DNA of 64,000 nt, taken from contig OY294050.1 of the NCBI GenBank assembly GCA_958510825.1, positions 3,449,340 to 3,513,339 on the forward strand. Reading direction: 5' to 3'. Within the stretch, counting starts at the first letter, position 1, and each line of letters starts with the position of its first letter. The position numbers were made by a program, and so were the translations under genes. The notes below the pieces were generated by a model. It searched no databases. It was not told where the DNA came from and saw nothing but the letters and a program-made list of their open reading frames with translations. Shown in pieces: positions 51,281 through 62,325 of the stretch. The stretch comes from Brachypterus glaber. Taxonomy: Eukaryota; Arthropoda; Insecta; Coleoptera; Kateretidae.

Positions 51281-51940
51281 TTTTGCAAAGTGGCATTTTA
51301 CCACATATGACAACGTTGTGTAAACTTATGCTTTATTCCATTAATTCTAAAAGCGTCAATTTTTGTTTATGTATTGCGGGCGAAAAGTTGGACTTTGTGG
51401 CCGTAGAGCCAAAAAGTTTTTTCGGCCCGCTAACTAAAACTTGTTATTTTTAATCTTGTGAAGATATAGAGTGCCTTATGTGACGTGTTTGGTCAAGAAT
51501 ACGTCACAAAAAGAGACTTTAAATAAAGATAGATTTTATACTTAAAGGTGGATCTAATAGCACCTATGACATTTTGTAGGTGGTAACTTGTTATTTTCAT
51601 TTGCATGAAACCTATTGAAAATTAAACGTATGCAAATTCGTTATAAAATAGGACTATTTTTAAATCACGTTTTTCACATGTTTTTCCAAAAGCTATTAAA
51701 AAAATCCCATTAGTAACAATTCAATTTTTCCAACTGGCCTATAAATAAAAATTTGATATTTAACGTTATCTATGTTTTTTTGTTAAAATTAAACGAAAAT
51801 AAAATAAACCGACTAACAAAAAATACCAATAACACATGTTATATTGCATGCACTTTATTTGGAAATGTTTATTTTACAATATTGTGTTTACATTGTTTTA
51901 AAATTTTTTAAAAATTATTTTTTTTATGTGATTGTAACTT
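51281..51940. other. unassigned AT-rich DNA
   Basis: No feature recognised. Confidence 0.5.
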
Positions 51941-52163
51941 AGGAAACGTTCAAGTATTACGTAACGCAAAAAGTACCAAAATTCATACACTTCATACCCC
52001 AGTTCTCGGGTTATTATAGATTATAGTAATTGCATATTTTGGCTACCCCCCCCCTAATAGGGGGTGTGTTAGGGGGATTAGCCAAAATATGATACCTCTA
52101 GAGCCTTGAATAACGTGTATGAATTTTGGTACATTTTGCGTTACGTAATACTTGAACGTTCCG
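51941..52163. mobile_element. GGGAACGTTC MITE, larger relative
   Basis: The same ~27-bp termini (AGGAAACGTTCAAGTATTAC, GTAATACTTGAACGTTCCG) with a longer, self-complementary core: GTACCAAAATTCATACA with TGTATGAATTTTGGTAC, and GGGGGTGTGTTAGGGGG at the centre. The core is unlike the 7833 and 62852 copies. Confidence 0.8.
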
Positions 52164-52224
52164 TTACTAGCATATATTAAAATTTATTGAATATATTATA
52201 TTTATTGTATACAGCCAAATCAAC

Positions 52225-52290
52225 ATGTTTCTTCTTCTTTTTTCTTTTTCCTCTTCATTTTTTACTTCTTCTTCTACTTCTTTATCTGTA
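52225..52290 (+). repeat. TTC-rich pyrimidine tract
   Basis: CTTCTTCTTTTTTCTTTTTC and ACTTCTTCTTCTACTTC, resembling the tail at 41735-41835. Confidence 0.6.
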
Positions 52291-52840
52291 AGTTTGATAT
52301 TAGTTGAGTCTTGTTTAACAACTACAAGGTAGAGTCACTCATATGTTGATATTTTATTTACCGCAAGTGGTAGAAAAAAGTATTATATAATGAAAATGGT
52401 CACCAGTTCTCAGACTATGTCTGAAGTATTGCATTCTGGATATGTTTCTAAGAGTACTAAGCAACTAGCAGACATAGAATGAATAGTTTCGATATATTGT
52501 AACTTACAATTTGTAAGTATGCTTATATCAAAAGGTACGCGTTTCGTGAAAAGTCTAACACTTTAACCGGAAAAGAAAAATGTGAAGTGGCTTTTTCCTG
52601 ACAAAATTTGCCATGGTTGGTTTAATAAAAGGTGATATGTGTCGATATAGTGGAAATGAATGAATTCTAGATGGAGAATAAACCAGCACCGGACTGGCTG
52701 TGCATTTTAACGGGCAAAGAACGATTCTTAAAATTATATTATATAAAAATTGATTGTTTAACACTAACACATAAGCACAAGTTTTCAGTATCTATTAAAA
52801 AATGTTATAAATACATTTTTATAAATATTGTATAATTTTA
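52291..52840. other. unassigned DNA
   Basis: No feature recognised. Confidence 0.5.
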
Positions 52841-53120
52841 TGTGAGGATTGGTGTAGTGGACTACCGCGTCGTACTTGACGAGTTTACTACCCAAAATAG
52901 CGTGAGTTCGATTCTCATCGGCGCCGATTTGCCTTTTTCAGTTAATTAATAATTGAAATTTGGTGAAGGCGTAAGTGAAGCGGACACTCCCTATAAATTG
53001 GTTCGAAAGTCAATTAAAGCCGGTGGTTCCCTCTACTATTAGCCCACACGAGTCCTGGACTTAGGGGATGCTTAATTAAGTAGATTAGTACAAGGTTAAA
53101 CAAAAATGTAATGTAATGTA
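52841..53120 (+). mobile_element. tRNA-derived SINE, best-preserved copy
   Basis: A tRNA-like head with A box TGGTGTAGTGG (52850-52860) and B box GTTCGATTC (52906-52914), the expected internal RNA polymerase III promoter. Then a ~190-bp body (AAATTTGGTGAAGGCGTAAG, AAAGCCGGTGGTTCCCTCTA, GTCCTGGACTTAGGGGATGC) and a (TGTAA)-type tail TGTAATGTAATGTA. The tRNA of origin cannot be named from the decayed cloverleaf. Confidence 0.85.
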
Positions 53121-53303
53121 GTCACTCGCGGCAGATTAAAGACTGTCCAGATTTACTCTACGTCATTGGTTTCAACTGACATTCTGAGATTACAGTAATT
53201 TTTAGTATATTTTCTATGATAAATTTAAAATCCTTTACCTTGAAGAGTTACAAGTTTTTATAGATATGGGTTGCAATATTTTCGTTATTTGTACAAAATT
53301 TTA

Positions 53304-54455
53304 AAGAACCTGGCACACATATAGGGGGGTTCCTGGGCCTCAGACAAACTGCCTCAAATTTTGATATTTTGTAATTTCGGGGGTAAACATTAAATTAGGA
53401 AAATTGCAGCCAAATTAAATGACTAGTTTCGGAGAAAAACGCTTTTAAAAATCTAATTTTATGACAGATTTTTTGACGTTTATTAAGGTTATTTTTTACT
53501 TACGTAAATATTAAATTAATTAGCCGTTTTAAGTTTATTATACTCTATTATTTAAAGAACAGACAAGATAAATATTACATAAAAGGCTTTATTATCATTT
53601 ACTTACATGTAGTTCTATAAAAATTTTAAAACTTTGTGAAACTTCCACATGCTGGCATTTTCCATGTGTTTGCTAATTATCTGCATATTTTCTATTAGAT
53701 TTTTGCTTGATTATGTTGAAACATGGTTTGGTACATCGACAAATATTTTATAATTATATATTTTAGATTTTCTTGATATATTTTTCCAAAAATACGTCAC
53801 AAATCAGTAATCATATTTTCATAGGTAAAATATGTTATAGAGATTACCTAGCAACTACTTTTAATAAATATTACTATAAAGGGTTCACTAATGAACTAAG
53901 TTGTTGCTAGGCAATCTCAATAATATGTTTTGCATATGAAAATATCATGAGAGATTTGTCAACCATCAGATATTGTTTTGAAAAAATATATCAAGAAAAT
54001 CTAAAATATATAATTATTAAATATTTGTCGATGTACCAAGCCATGTTTCAACATAATCAAGCAAAAATCTGGCAGAAAATATGCAGATAATTAGCAAACA
54101 CGTGGAAAATGTGGAAGTTTCACAAAGTTTTAAAATTTTTATAGAACCACATGTAAATAAATGATAATAAAGCCTTTTATGTAATATTTATCTTGCCTGT
54201 TCTTTAATTAATAGAGTATAATAAACTTAAAACGGCTAATTAAGTTAATATTTACGTAAGTAAAAAATAACCTTAATATACGTCAAAAAATCTGTCATAA
54301 AATTAGATTTTTAAAAGAGTTTTTCTCCGAAACTAGTCATTTAATTTGGCTGCAATTTTCCTAATTTAATGTTTACCCCCGAAATTACAAAATATCAAAA
54401 TTTGAGGCAGTTTGACTGAGGCCCAGGAACCCCCCTATATGTGTGCCAGGTTCTT
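53304..54455. mobile_element. 1.15-kb near-perfect foldback element
   Basis: TA-flanked (53302-53303, 54456-54457). The left terminus AAGAACCTGGCACACATATA, GGGGGGTTCCTGGGCCTCAG is matched at the right by CTGAGGCCCAGGAACCCCCC, TATATGTGTGCCAGGTTCTT. Pairing holds across nearly the whole length, in to GAGATTACCTAGCAAC / GTTGCTAGGCAATCTC. This leaves arms of about 555 bp and a loop of about 45 bp with few mismatches. No ORF. A transcript across it would form a very long hairpin RNA. Confidence 0.9.
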
Positions 54456-54457
54456 TA

Positions 54458-55087
54458 TAAGTAAAAGCGTTTAAAATTAATCTTAAAAATGTACTGACAA
54501 ATATGTGTCAGTTGAAACCTTGTTGTCCTGATACGACGATTTGTCAACTGACAATTGATATGCCCCCACTAATTTATTGGCAAATGGCATAGCCAGTCCA
54601 CCCCTGTAGAAAGTAAACAACTCGTTCTCTATTCCAGAGACGGATCTGTTAGTGTGAAGATAACGACATTTCGAACATGATGACGGGAAACTAAAGAGAC
54701 GAATCGACAAGAAAACTCCGGCGGGTAAATTTAATCTATAGTGAGTCGTGTGTTTGTGGATTTTCAAGTAGTCTTTAGGTATTCTTAAGGAGTAAGGCCC
54801 CGACCCGTCTCATCAGTAACGACGCTCTATCATACAATGACTCACATACAAATTCCTTCTTTATATAATTGTTATATTATTTTAGTCCTTTGCCAAATTA
54901 CAGGTATAAAACTCAAAGCCTCTTAAATTTATGCACAAAATTTAGACTAGAAACGAGAATAGGTTTGTGATGGTTATTTGTGTGGCCCAAAAGAGTTACG
55001 AGTGAAGCGAGTGTAGCAAGTATCGGCCGATATCGGTCTAGCTATTGACATAGTTATAGTAGTTTATGATCATTAATCGGAACAAAT
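54458..55087. other. unassigned DNA
   Basis: No feature recognised; the 94-codon minus-strand ORF at 54483-54767 has no recognisable domain. Confidence 0.45.
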
Positions 55088-55370
55088 TCAGTTATGACTC
55101 ATCAACGTTGAAAATAAACACAGAAACATAGGCTTACGGAATAATTTTGCCGAATTATGAGGAAATTTTTATAAAGGTCACTAAATCGAAACATTTGACG
55201 ACTAATTTGTTACACACAACAATATTTAATATACATATTAACTATAAATATGTAAATATATCGATGTTTTTCGAAGAAAATAAAAATGTAAATATTTAAA
55301 ACCTCGCGTCAACGATAGAATCGACGCGGCGCCTATGCGAGCGCTGGAAGTTCGCCTATGACTGTTTAAG
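55088..55370 (+). repeat. dispersed repeat, copy 2 (pair with 41856-42262)
   Basis: Same ordered blocks as copy 1, from GTTATGACTCATCAACGTTG to GGCGCCTATGCGAG, without the 110-bp insertion or extension. Confidence 0.8.
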
Positions 55371-55382
55371 ATACAAGGACGA

Positions 55383-55906
55383 AACTAGATGAAACGTTGC
55401 AAGCACCCTGTCAAAACATCGGCACTATTGTACACTAGAGCCATCTAGTTTGAAAATTTCAAACTAGGTGTTTTGTTTGATTTTAAATTCTGCATCTTTA
55501 AAACATTATATTCTAGCAAAAAACTGTATATAACATTTTTTATAGGGCTTAAAAAGAGCTGTTATTTAAAATATAATTTTTTGAAATCGGGTTATAAATA
55601 TGTGAGATATGCTAAAAAAACCTTTTACTGCTTTAAACGCCAATATCTCGAAAACAATGCGTTTTAGGAAAACGTTTTTTATAACATTTTTTGACCAATT
55701 TAAAATTATCTTTTATATAAGTGCTAAATTAACCAAATACAATAATAATTGCCTTAATTATAAAAATAGGAGTTTTAGCCTATTTTTACCCGTTTACCCC
55801 CAAAATCTAATCAGTTCTTCGGAATACGATAAGAAACAATATGCAAAAAACCGCAAGTCGATATCTCATGTAGAAATGGAGTTAGAGAGTTTACACCCAG
55901 ACAGAC

Positions 55907-55958
<52 letters not shown>

Positions 55959-56000
55959 GGACGCAAAATTTTTTTTTACTGATTTCGACTCAGAATGGTC
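55383..56000 (+). mobile_element. repeat family with conserved pseudo-frame, copy 2 (most complete)
   Basis: Begins AACTAGATGAAACGTTGCAA, GCACCCTGTCAAAACATCGG. It passes through AAAACTGTATATAACATTTT and the block shared with the other two copies, reaches a GACA array (55899-55963) and ends GCAAAATTTTTTTTTACTG. A 156-codon frame (55609-56079, MLKKPFTALNANISKTMRFR...) matches a frame in the 50819 copy, but the low-complexity tail and frame decay argue against a real protein. Confidence 0.75.
55899..55963 (+). repeat. (ACAG)n microsatellite
   Basis: About 15 tandem ACAG units with one ATAG variant, inside the repeat family copy. Confidence 0.9.
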
Positions 56001-56537
56001 TAAAACGTTATTAATTACGCTATTGTTCTGTGTGGTAAAATCCGATATTTTAAAATTTATTCAAAATAAGATTAAATGATCCAATCACGTATTTAATAAG
56101 GTTAGTTCAAAAATAAAAGAGTACACCAAACTTTGGTATTTTATTATTATAGATGGTGTCTTTTAACTTTGGACTAGGTAAAAAGTATTTTCAATTACCT
56201 AATTAGAAAGTTTTAACAAGTTTTAAAAGTAATTTCAAGAGCTTTAAAAAGATATTTTTCATTTAACCAAAGTCGAGGCCTGACTTCATTCAACCATTCA
56301 TTAATAATAAAAAGCAAAATATATTCATATACTTCGACTTTTGGACGTACTTTTCCGACTGAAATGATTTTTGTTGCAGTTATTAACTCTTTGGAGTTTT
56401 AGAGCTAGAAAAGTTTTATAACAACATTCAGTAGGGATATAATGTGGGGTATATTCAAACAAATCCACTTTTAAGTTGTCAAACTTGCGCATGTGCCGTA
56501 AGTAATACAAAAGAAATGTCTGTACTATTAAAACAAC
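56001..56537. other. unassigned DNA
   Basis: No feature recognised. Confidence 0.5.
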
Positions 56538-56957
56538 AACAAACTAGATGAAACGTTGCAAGCACCCTGTCAAAACATCGGCACTATTGTACACTAGAGC
56601 CATCTAGTTTGCAAATTTCAAACTAGGTGTTTTGTTTGATTTTAAATTCTGTATCTTTAAAACATTATATTCTAGCAAAAAACTGTATATAACATTTTTT
56701 ATAGGACTTAAAAAGAAGTTTTATTTAAAATATAATTTTTTGAAATCGGGTTAGGAATATGTGAGATATGCTAAAAAAACCTTTTACTGCTTTAAACGCC
56801 AATATCTCGAAAACAATGCGTTTTAGGAAAACGTTGTTTACAACATTTTTTGACCAATTTAAAATTTAACTTTTATATAAGTGCTAAATTAACCAAATAC
56901 GATAATAATTGCCTTAATTATAAACAAAAAACGCTAAAAATAGGAGTTTTACCCTAT
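56538..56957 (+). mobile_element. repeat family with conserved pseudo-frame, copy 3 (truncated)
   Basis: Closely follows copy 2 from AACTAGATGAAACGTTGCAA through ATAGGAGTTTTACCCTATTT, then stops where an 85-bp MITE relative begins. Lacks the GACA end. Confidence 0.8.
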
Positions 56958-57039
56958 TTATCCACAGCCCTTTCAAAAGTTTAAACGTTTTTTTTACAGA
57001 CCTGTGTTTAGAGACCTATTAAATATGGCCGTAAATAAA
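56957..57039. mobile_element. 85-bp MITE (TTTATCCACRGCC), decayed copy
   Basis: TTTATCCACAGCCC ... TTTTACAGACCTGTG ... ATGGCCGTAAATAAA: recognisable but eroded relative of 42693-42777. Confidence 0.55.
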
Positions 57040-57408
57040 AACTATTTCAAGGCGTAAAAATATTTCAGACAAAATATGTCTAAGGCTAGTGTAAAAAATA
57101 TACTTTTATCAGCGAAGCTTTGCAAATATTTCCAAAACCTTTTTTTTTCTGACAGTTTGAAACTAAGCAACTTGAAATTAGATAAAATTTCATTTGCAAA
57201 TGTTCACATTTACTACATTTCAAATTATTAAAAATTAAAAAAAAAATGTGTAAAGAGGAAACATATTTCTACAAATGTCCTACACAAAATTAAATAACTT
57301 TTGTAGTGATAATTTTAAAACTTTAATTTTCAAATGACAGGTCGATTTCTGTTTTATGGCTTTTGCACAAGGAAATAGAGTGGAGGAAATAAGAATGCTG
57401 CCTGGGCC
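57040..57408. other. unassigned DNA
   Basis: No feature recognised. Confidence 0.5.
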
Positions 57409-57410
57409 CC

Positions 57411-57547
57411 TATTCTTGACTTTCGGGGAGAAGAACGACTGATAAAACGAGTCTGAGGTTGTGATCGTACTCTATTCCTTTCAACACTATGCGTCATATT
57501 TTAAACGTTGTTCTATCAGTGGTTCTACTACCTGCAAGTCAAGAATA
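57411..57547. mobile_element. 137-bp foldback element (TATTCTTGACTT)
   Basis: TATTCTTGACTTTCGGGGAG, AAGAACGACTGATAAAACG pair with CGTTGTTCTATCAGTGGTTC, CAAGTCAAGAATA. Imperfect arms of about 40 bp. Confidence 0.6.
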
Positions 57548-57666
57548 CGTACCCTGACCGATTGGCAAAAATGGATGGCAACCATTATTATTCCTGCGAT
57601 ATGGCAAGAATTGGCAAATTTGTATGACGGTCATTGTAAAATTGTTAATAAAGTATAAAATTATCA

Positions 57667-57827
57667 GTGATACTAGGTATCGGTGGTTTTTACATAAATT
57701 TTACTAATATTAATCCCAATGACGAAAATGCAACGACTGCTTTAGCAGGAGTTGCATTTTCCAAACATTGGGATTAATATGAGTAAAATTTGAAAAAAAA
57801 AAACACCGGTACCTAACCTAGTATCAC
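57667..57827. mobile_element. 161-bp foldback MITE (GTGATACTAGGTATCGGTG)
   Basis: GTGATACTAGGTATCGGTGG, AAATTTTACTAATATTAATC, CCAATG and GCAAC pair with the mirrored sequence ending TACCTAACCTAGTATCAC. Arms of about 75 bp; the tip is AATGCAAC...GTTGCATT. Confidence 0.75.
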
Positions 57828-58081
57828 GAATTTATATTTAGGGAGAGAATATAATTTATATTTAATACACATACCTCTTAATTATAACGTATTAATCCAC
57901 AAATAAATTATATTTTATAAATTAAAAAGCAAACAATAAGCACGATTTTAGATTAGAGAAAAGAGGGGTAAACAAACCATCGTAAGGTATTTTTACTTAT
58001 CAGTACAGCATACTACATACATATATAAATAGTATTCTCTTTAAAAAAACTAACTAATACTGGTTGTAAACAAACACCATA

Positions 58082-58310
58082 CACTATAAAAAAAATAGAA
58101 TCATAGGTAATGTGTTGCCATGCAGATACAAGTAAAATTTCCGAGATTTTACATGTAATATTACAATTTAATATGAATATTACCCATAATTTATATGTAA
58201 TATTCATATAAAATCGTAAAATTACACGTAAAATCTCATAACTTTTACTTGTATCTACACTCATTACCTATGATTCTGCATGTAAATTTACATATTTATT
58301 TTTAACAGTG
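58082..58310. mobile_element. foldback MITE of the CACTRTAAAAA family, best copy
   Basis: CACTATAAAAAAAATAG and AATCATAGGTAATGTG, GCAGATACAAGTAAAA pair with TTTTACTTGTATCTACACTC, ATTACCTATGATTCTGCATG and ATTTTTAACAGTG. Nearly complete self-complementarity. The ORF at 58013-58264 lies in it and is not a gene. Confidence 0.75.
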
Positions 58311-58630
58311 TGCTCTGTAAAATTTACTAGATTTGACATGTAATTTTACATGTAATGGGTAAAAATGGCTGCCACCATAATATAAATTGTTATTTTTTTT
58401 TTCGGAATCCTGTTTCTAATTCATTGCATTCGCCAAAATTGTAACTAATTTAATTATTTAAAAATTTGGCGAAGGCTCTCACCCTTACAGGTCGATTTTT
58501 ATTTTTTATTTTACATTTTTTAACAAAAAATTTAATTATTAATTCCGTTTCCTCTAACCTTGTGTTTTTAAATTTAACATTATTAATATTTAGCAAAAAA
58601 AAAAGTGTAATCTAATATATTTTCCCAAAT

Positions 58631-58908
58631 TTTACATTACATTACATTTTTGTTTAACCTCGTACTATTCTACTTAATTAAGCATCCTATAAGTCCATGA
58701 CTTGTGTGGGCTAGTAGTAGAAGGAACCACCGGCTTTAATTGAATTTCGAATTATAGGGAGTGTCCGCTTCACTTACGCCTTCGCCAAATTTCAATTATT
58801 AATTAACTGAAAAAGGCAAATCGGCGCCGGTGAGAATCGAACTCAAGCTATTTGGGTAGTAAACTCGTCAAGTACGACGCGGTAGTCCACTACACCAATC
58901 CTCCCATA
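58631..58908 (-). mobile_element. tRNA-derived SINE, copy 5
   Basis: Minus-strand, near full length: tail TACATTACATTACA at the left edge, body, B box GAGTTCGATTCTC, A box TTGGTGTAGTGGACTACC and GGGAGGATT start at the right edge. Very similar to 52841-53120. Confidence 0.85.
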
Positions 58909-59799
58909 AATTATTCTTGTCTTTGAAAGAAAACCATTGAAAGACGCTGCAATAATTCTGATTTTAAACGTAACATTCGCATTTGACATAAACGGGTTTG
59001 TGGAAATCTACGAGCGAAAAGAAAATGGAAAAGTCGGCCATAAAATCAAAATATAGGCTGACCAATGTGGGAAAACAGTCTTAAATTCTGTTTGTGGCAA
59101 TAATATATATCCGTTCTTGAATGTAATGAAATTGGAATCGTTTCAATATTACATTTGAACGTATTACCGAATGCTTTGAGCTAAGAAAATTAAATGTCTT
59201 TTTATTTGTACGTACAAAAAAAAAAATATCCAAACCCTAATCATCTTTGTGGGACATATAATGAAAAAATAAATGAATTTTCCCTTCAAACGGTGTCTCG
59301 CACTTTAATTTTAATGCTCTGTGAGCTTAGATTTTCAAATTCAAAAATCTAGATACATACATTTATGCGAGATTAAAGGTGACTCCTAATATTAAATTGG
59401 AACAGCTGTACAGGCTATTTGTACGTTCGACGTATACAAAGCTAAGTATACGTCCTGTATTCTTTTTGGCTAATTTTTATGGTTTTTAAAGTTTTTAAGG
59501 TATATTTTTCGTCAGAATTGTATTCTTCTGCTATAAGCGAAAGATTAAGGTTATGTTATATTTTATAGAAGTTTAAAAAAATGTCTTTAAGACAGTAATA
59601 CTGCTTTTTCATACGACCTAGTGTTCACGAAATAAAGAAAAAATGCATGTTTACTATATATTCTCGTTGGGATATTTTTGTATCGCACGAGTACATAGTG
59701 CATATTTGAATGAAATGACAACTATGCACATTCATTTATCTAAACGAATACACATAGCTTTTATTTTGTTTTTGGGCGAGTTTTTGGGGGGATTACTTT
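58909..59799. other. unassigned DNA
   Basis: No feature recognised. Confidence 0.5.
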
Positions 59800-59889
59800 G
59801 AAAACCAGTAGGGATCTTCCCATCATAGAACTTTTTTTGGTAAAGAATACTTTTTTGCTCAGTTTTAAAATTTTATTGATGCTTTTTTT

Positions 59890-60035
59890 TTGTTACCCAT
59901 TTAATATGTCATCTTCGAAGGGCCGTAGCTCCATTAGGGCTCATTTCCGGATCAATCTTTACAGAAACTTTTTTTCGTATTTTTTGCTTTAGTATCACCT
60001 CTTAAATTTTGGCACGGCAGTTACTGATCACCCTG
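59890..60035. mobile_element. right end of a TACAGGGTG-type element, left part missing
   Basis: CGTAGCTCCATTAGGGCTC, CTTTTTTTCGTATTTTTTGC, ATCACCTCTTAAATTTTGGC and CTGATCACCCTG+TA mirror the order of the right arm of 25376-26048. No left terminus found. Confidence 0.5.
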
Positions 60036-60040
60036 TATAT

Positions 60041-60432
60041 TCATATTTATTTAAATAAATATGGATTAATATAATTCTATGTAGTACATAGTATGTACAT
60101 CATATAATATATTATAATTAACCCCTTTTCATAAACATACGGCCTGTAAATTTCATGCTTAAGTTTAAATTACATGAAGTTTAGTTGCAGGGATTTGTTA
60201 TAACATGAACATATGACATACTTCTATTTATGTGCCAAAATTAACTATTAAATCCTTTCATAAACATAGAAAAAAATAGTGCTACCAACAAAAAAAAACT
60301 TTCTCCTGTAGGCTTAGGTTTATTAAAACTAAAAACAAAAAAAAATCAAAAAAAAAACACAGTTTTTTTGAAAAACGAAAAAAATAATTAAGAATAGTTT
60401 TATCCCAATTTGCCGAGCCTAGAACTTTGGAT
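60041..60432. other. unassigned, A-rich
   Basis: Only short A runs seen. Confidence 0.5.
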
Positions 60433-60433
60433 A

Positions 60434-60852
60434 ACACAGGTTTACAAAAAAAAAAGTCAGGACTATTTGACCGGACCATGGTATTCCTAGGTATTTTGGC
60501 GCCCTGAATCAGATCCCGGGGTCAGTTTTGCCCCATCACGTCAGGAAAACGAGATTTCAAGGTCATTTGGAGGTCAAAATGGTGGTTTTTGGGAGCGGCC
60601 GCGGGACAATATCTCAACGTTCAGAAAGTATTCAAGACCTACACAGTTACCCGTGAAGTTAACAGGTCGCTTGAGATATTGTCCCGGGGCCGCTTCCAAA
60701 AAATCACCATTTTGACCTCAAATGACCTTGAAATCTCGTTTTCCTGATGTGATGGGGCAAAACTGACCCCGGGATCTGATTAAGGGCGCCAAAATACCTA
60801 GGAATACCATAGTCCGGTCAAATACTCCTGACTTTTTTTTGTAAACCTGTGT
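60434..60852. mobile_element. 419-bp GC-rich, near-perfect foldback
   Basis: ACACAGGTTTACAAAAAAAA, GTCAGGACTATTTGACCGGA, TTTTGGCGCCCTGAATCAGA, TCCCGGGGTCAGTTTTGCCC are mirrored exactly or nearly so in the right half, out to TTTGTAAACCTGTGT. Arms of about 180 bp and a loop of about 55 bp. Its composition contrasts with the AT-rich surroundings and arm divergence is low, suggesting a young element or gene conversion between the arms. Confidence 0.85.
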
Positions 60853-60904
60853 AATCAACCTATGATCCAAATTTGAAATCTTTATCTCGAAGCCTTGTCA
60901 CTTT

Positions 60905-60962
60905 TCCGAACAGACAGACAAATCAACAGATAGACAAACAGACATACAGACCGACAGACGAA
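60905..60962 (+). repeat. imperfect (GACA)n run in a repeat remnant
   Basis: CAGACAGACAAATCAACAG, GACAAACAGACATACAGACC, GACAGACG after TATCTCGAAGCCTTGTCACT and before a T-run: same layout as 55383-56000 but a different sequence. Confidence 0.6.
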
Positions 60963-61046
60963 AGTGTTTTTTTTTTATATAAAACGTCAAGAAAAAAAAG
61001 CAAAAAAAATAAAATTATTTTACTAACTTTTCTTGGGGAAAATAAT

Positions 61047-61367
61047 AGTTATTTATGGTACTAGTGGGTAAAGTAAGATATTGCCCATGGCTTGGCTGAC
61101 GCCTCGCAGGTTAATTTTCGAGAGGGCAATATCGGTTTACCCATGAGTGCCATACAAGGTTTTATCCAATAAATAGCTTAGAAATTCATAGTTTTATTAA
61201 AAATTTTAATGACATTTACAAGAAAATAATTTGACAAGTGACAGTTGAGTGGGTAAAATAAATATTTATCCACTCAATAAAGTAAAAGCCACGTGGGGGT
61301 TATTATTGAGTTTATCTATTTAAAATAAAGCTGGTAATTGTCTTATTATCTGTATGTATTGGATAAA
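61047..61367 (+). mobile_element. AGTTATTTAT-end MITE, right end clipped
   Basis: Starts AGTTATTTATGGTACTAG and runs to GTATGTATTGGATAAAAT, where the last inverted-repeat bases are lost. Close to 18592-18932. Confidence 0.8.
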
Positions 61368-61418
61368 ATATTCATTTTAATAAAAGGTTAAATGGCTCCA
61401 TCATATTTACTCCAAAAA

Positions 61419-61448
61419 CAATAATAATAATAATAAAATAAAATAAAA
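61419..61448 (+). repeat. (AATA/AAT)n microsatellite
   Basis: ATAATAATAATAATAAAATA and AAATAAAA run. Confidence 0.8.
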
Positions 61449-61449
61449 G

Positions 61450-62325
61450 TCCAAAAATATAACAAATATTGCTACAACTTCACCGCACTTACTTTCTCGC
61501 GAAAATATTTCAAATAATAAGTTTTAAGGTTTTAATTATACTAGGCAACACTGTTTCTTTCCCTGATTGGAGTCATATGTTTTTTTTTAACTAATTTTGG
61601 GTCGCTGAGACCGAATCTGGCCTCAGAATATTTCTATTACCTAAGTTTTTGAGGAAAATTAAAGAAAAGTGGTAAAAAAACATTATTTTAGCTCTCTTTT
61701 GTTCTAAAATCAGGGGAGATAAAAATAATCTAAGGACAAATTTGGATTCGCCAACACAATATTAGATAAAATACCCAACAGAATATGAAAACTTTAAATT
61801 CATAGGTAGAATGTTTGTTTTAGAGATTTAAAAAAAAAACGTCATTATTTCCTGGACTTTACTTATATCTCAAAATTGTGAGGTGCTGGAATCAGATTCG
61901 GATTATAAAAAAGTTGTGATTTGTTGCCTAGTGTTAGTTCTTGTTTTTATAAAGGCAGCAATAAAAGGAAAATGAAATATCTTATTATAAATTTTCTCAA
62001 AACTAGGATAACTTGCCCCATGTGCCCCTATAAAAATTCTAATTTTTAAAAAGCCAAAAAATCAAAGCAATTCGCTATTACACTTCAGCATAGATATTCT
62101 ACAATATACCTGCACCAAAAAAAGAAAAATTCCGAACTAGTTTAATAAAAACTTTTGCAACAAAAGCTTAATTTAGCTAAAATTTGAGCAAAAATTAATT
62201 GAAAATATGTGAGCGTTGCAAAGCCGGCAGCTTCCTAGTCTCGCTGTAATGAAAGTTTACCACTGCGAAAGGCTTGTCGTACTCTTCACAACGAACAAGC
62301 CAGAACAGTACAACAGAATAGTACA
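61450..62325. other. unassigned DNA
   Basis: No feature recognised. Confidence 0.5.

Noticed and set aside
51265..51453. Small plus-strand ORF with membrane-like sequence
   Set aside because: Hydrophobic composition follows from AT-rich codons (Phe, Leu, Ile, Tyr); no conservation or context supports a gene.
52841..52925. Possible functional tRNA gene
   Set aside because: A and B boxes are present, but the cloverleaf is poor and the sequence continues into a conserved SINE body found in five copies.
55609..56079. 156-codon frame in a repeat copy
   Set aside because: Kept only as a curiosity: it ends in an ACAG microsatellite translated as QTDRQTDR and is interrupted or altered in the other two copies.
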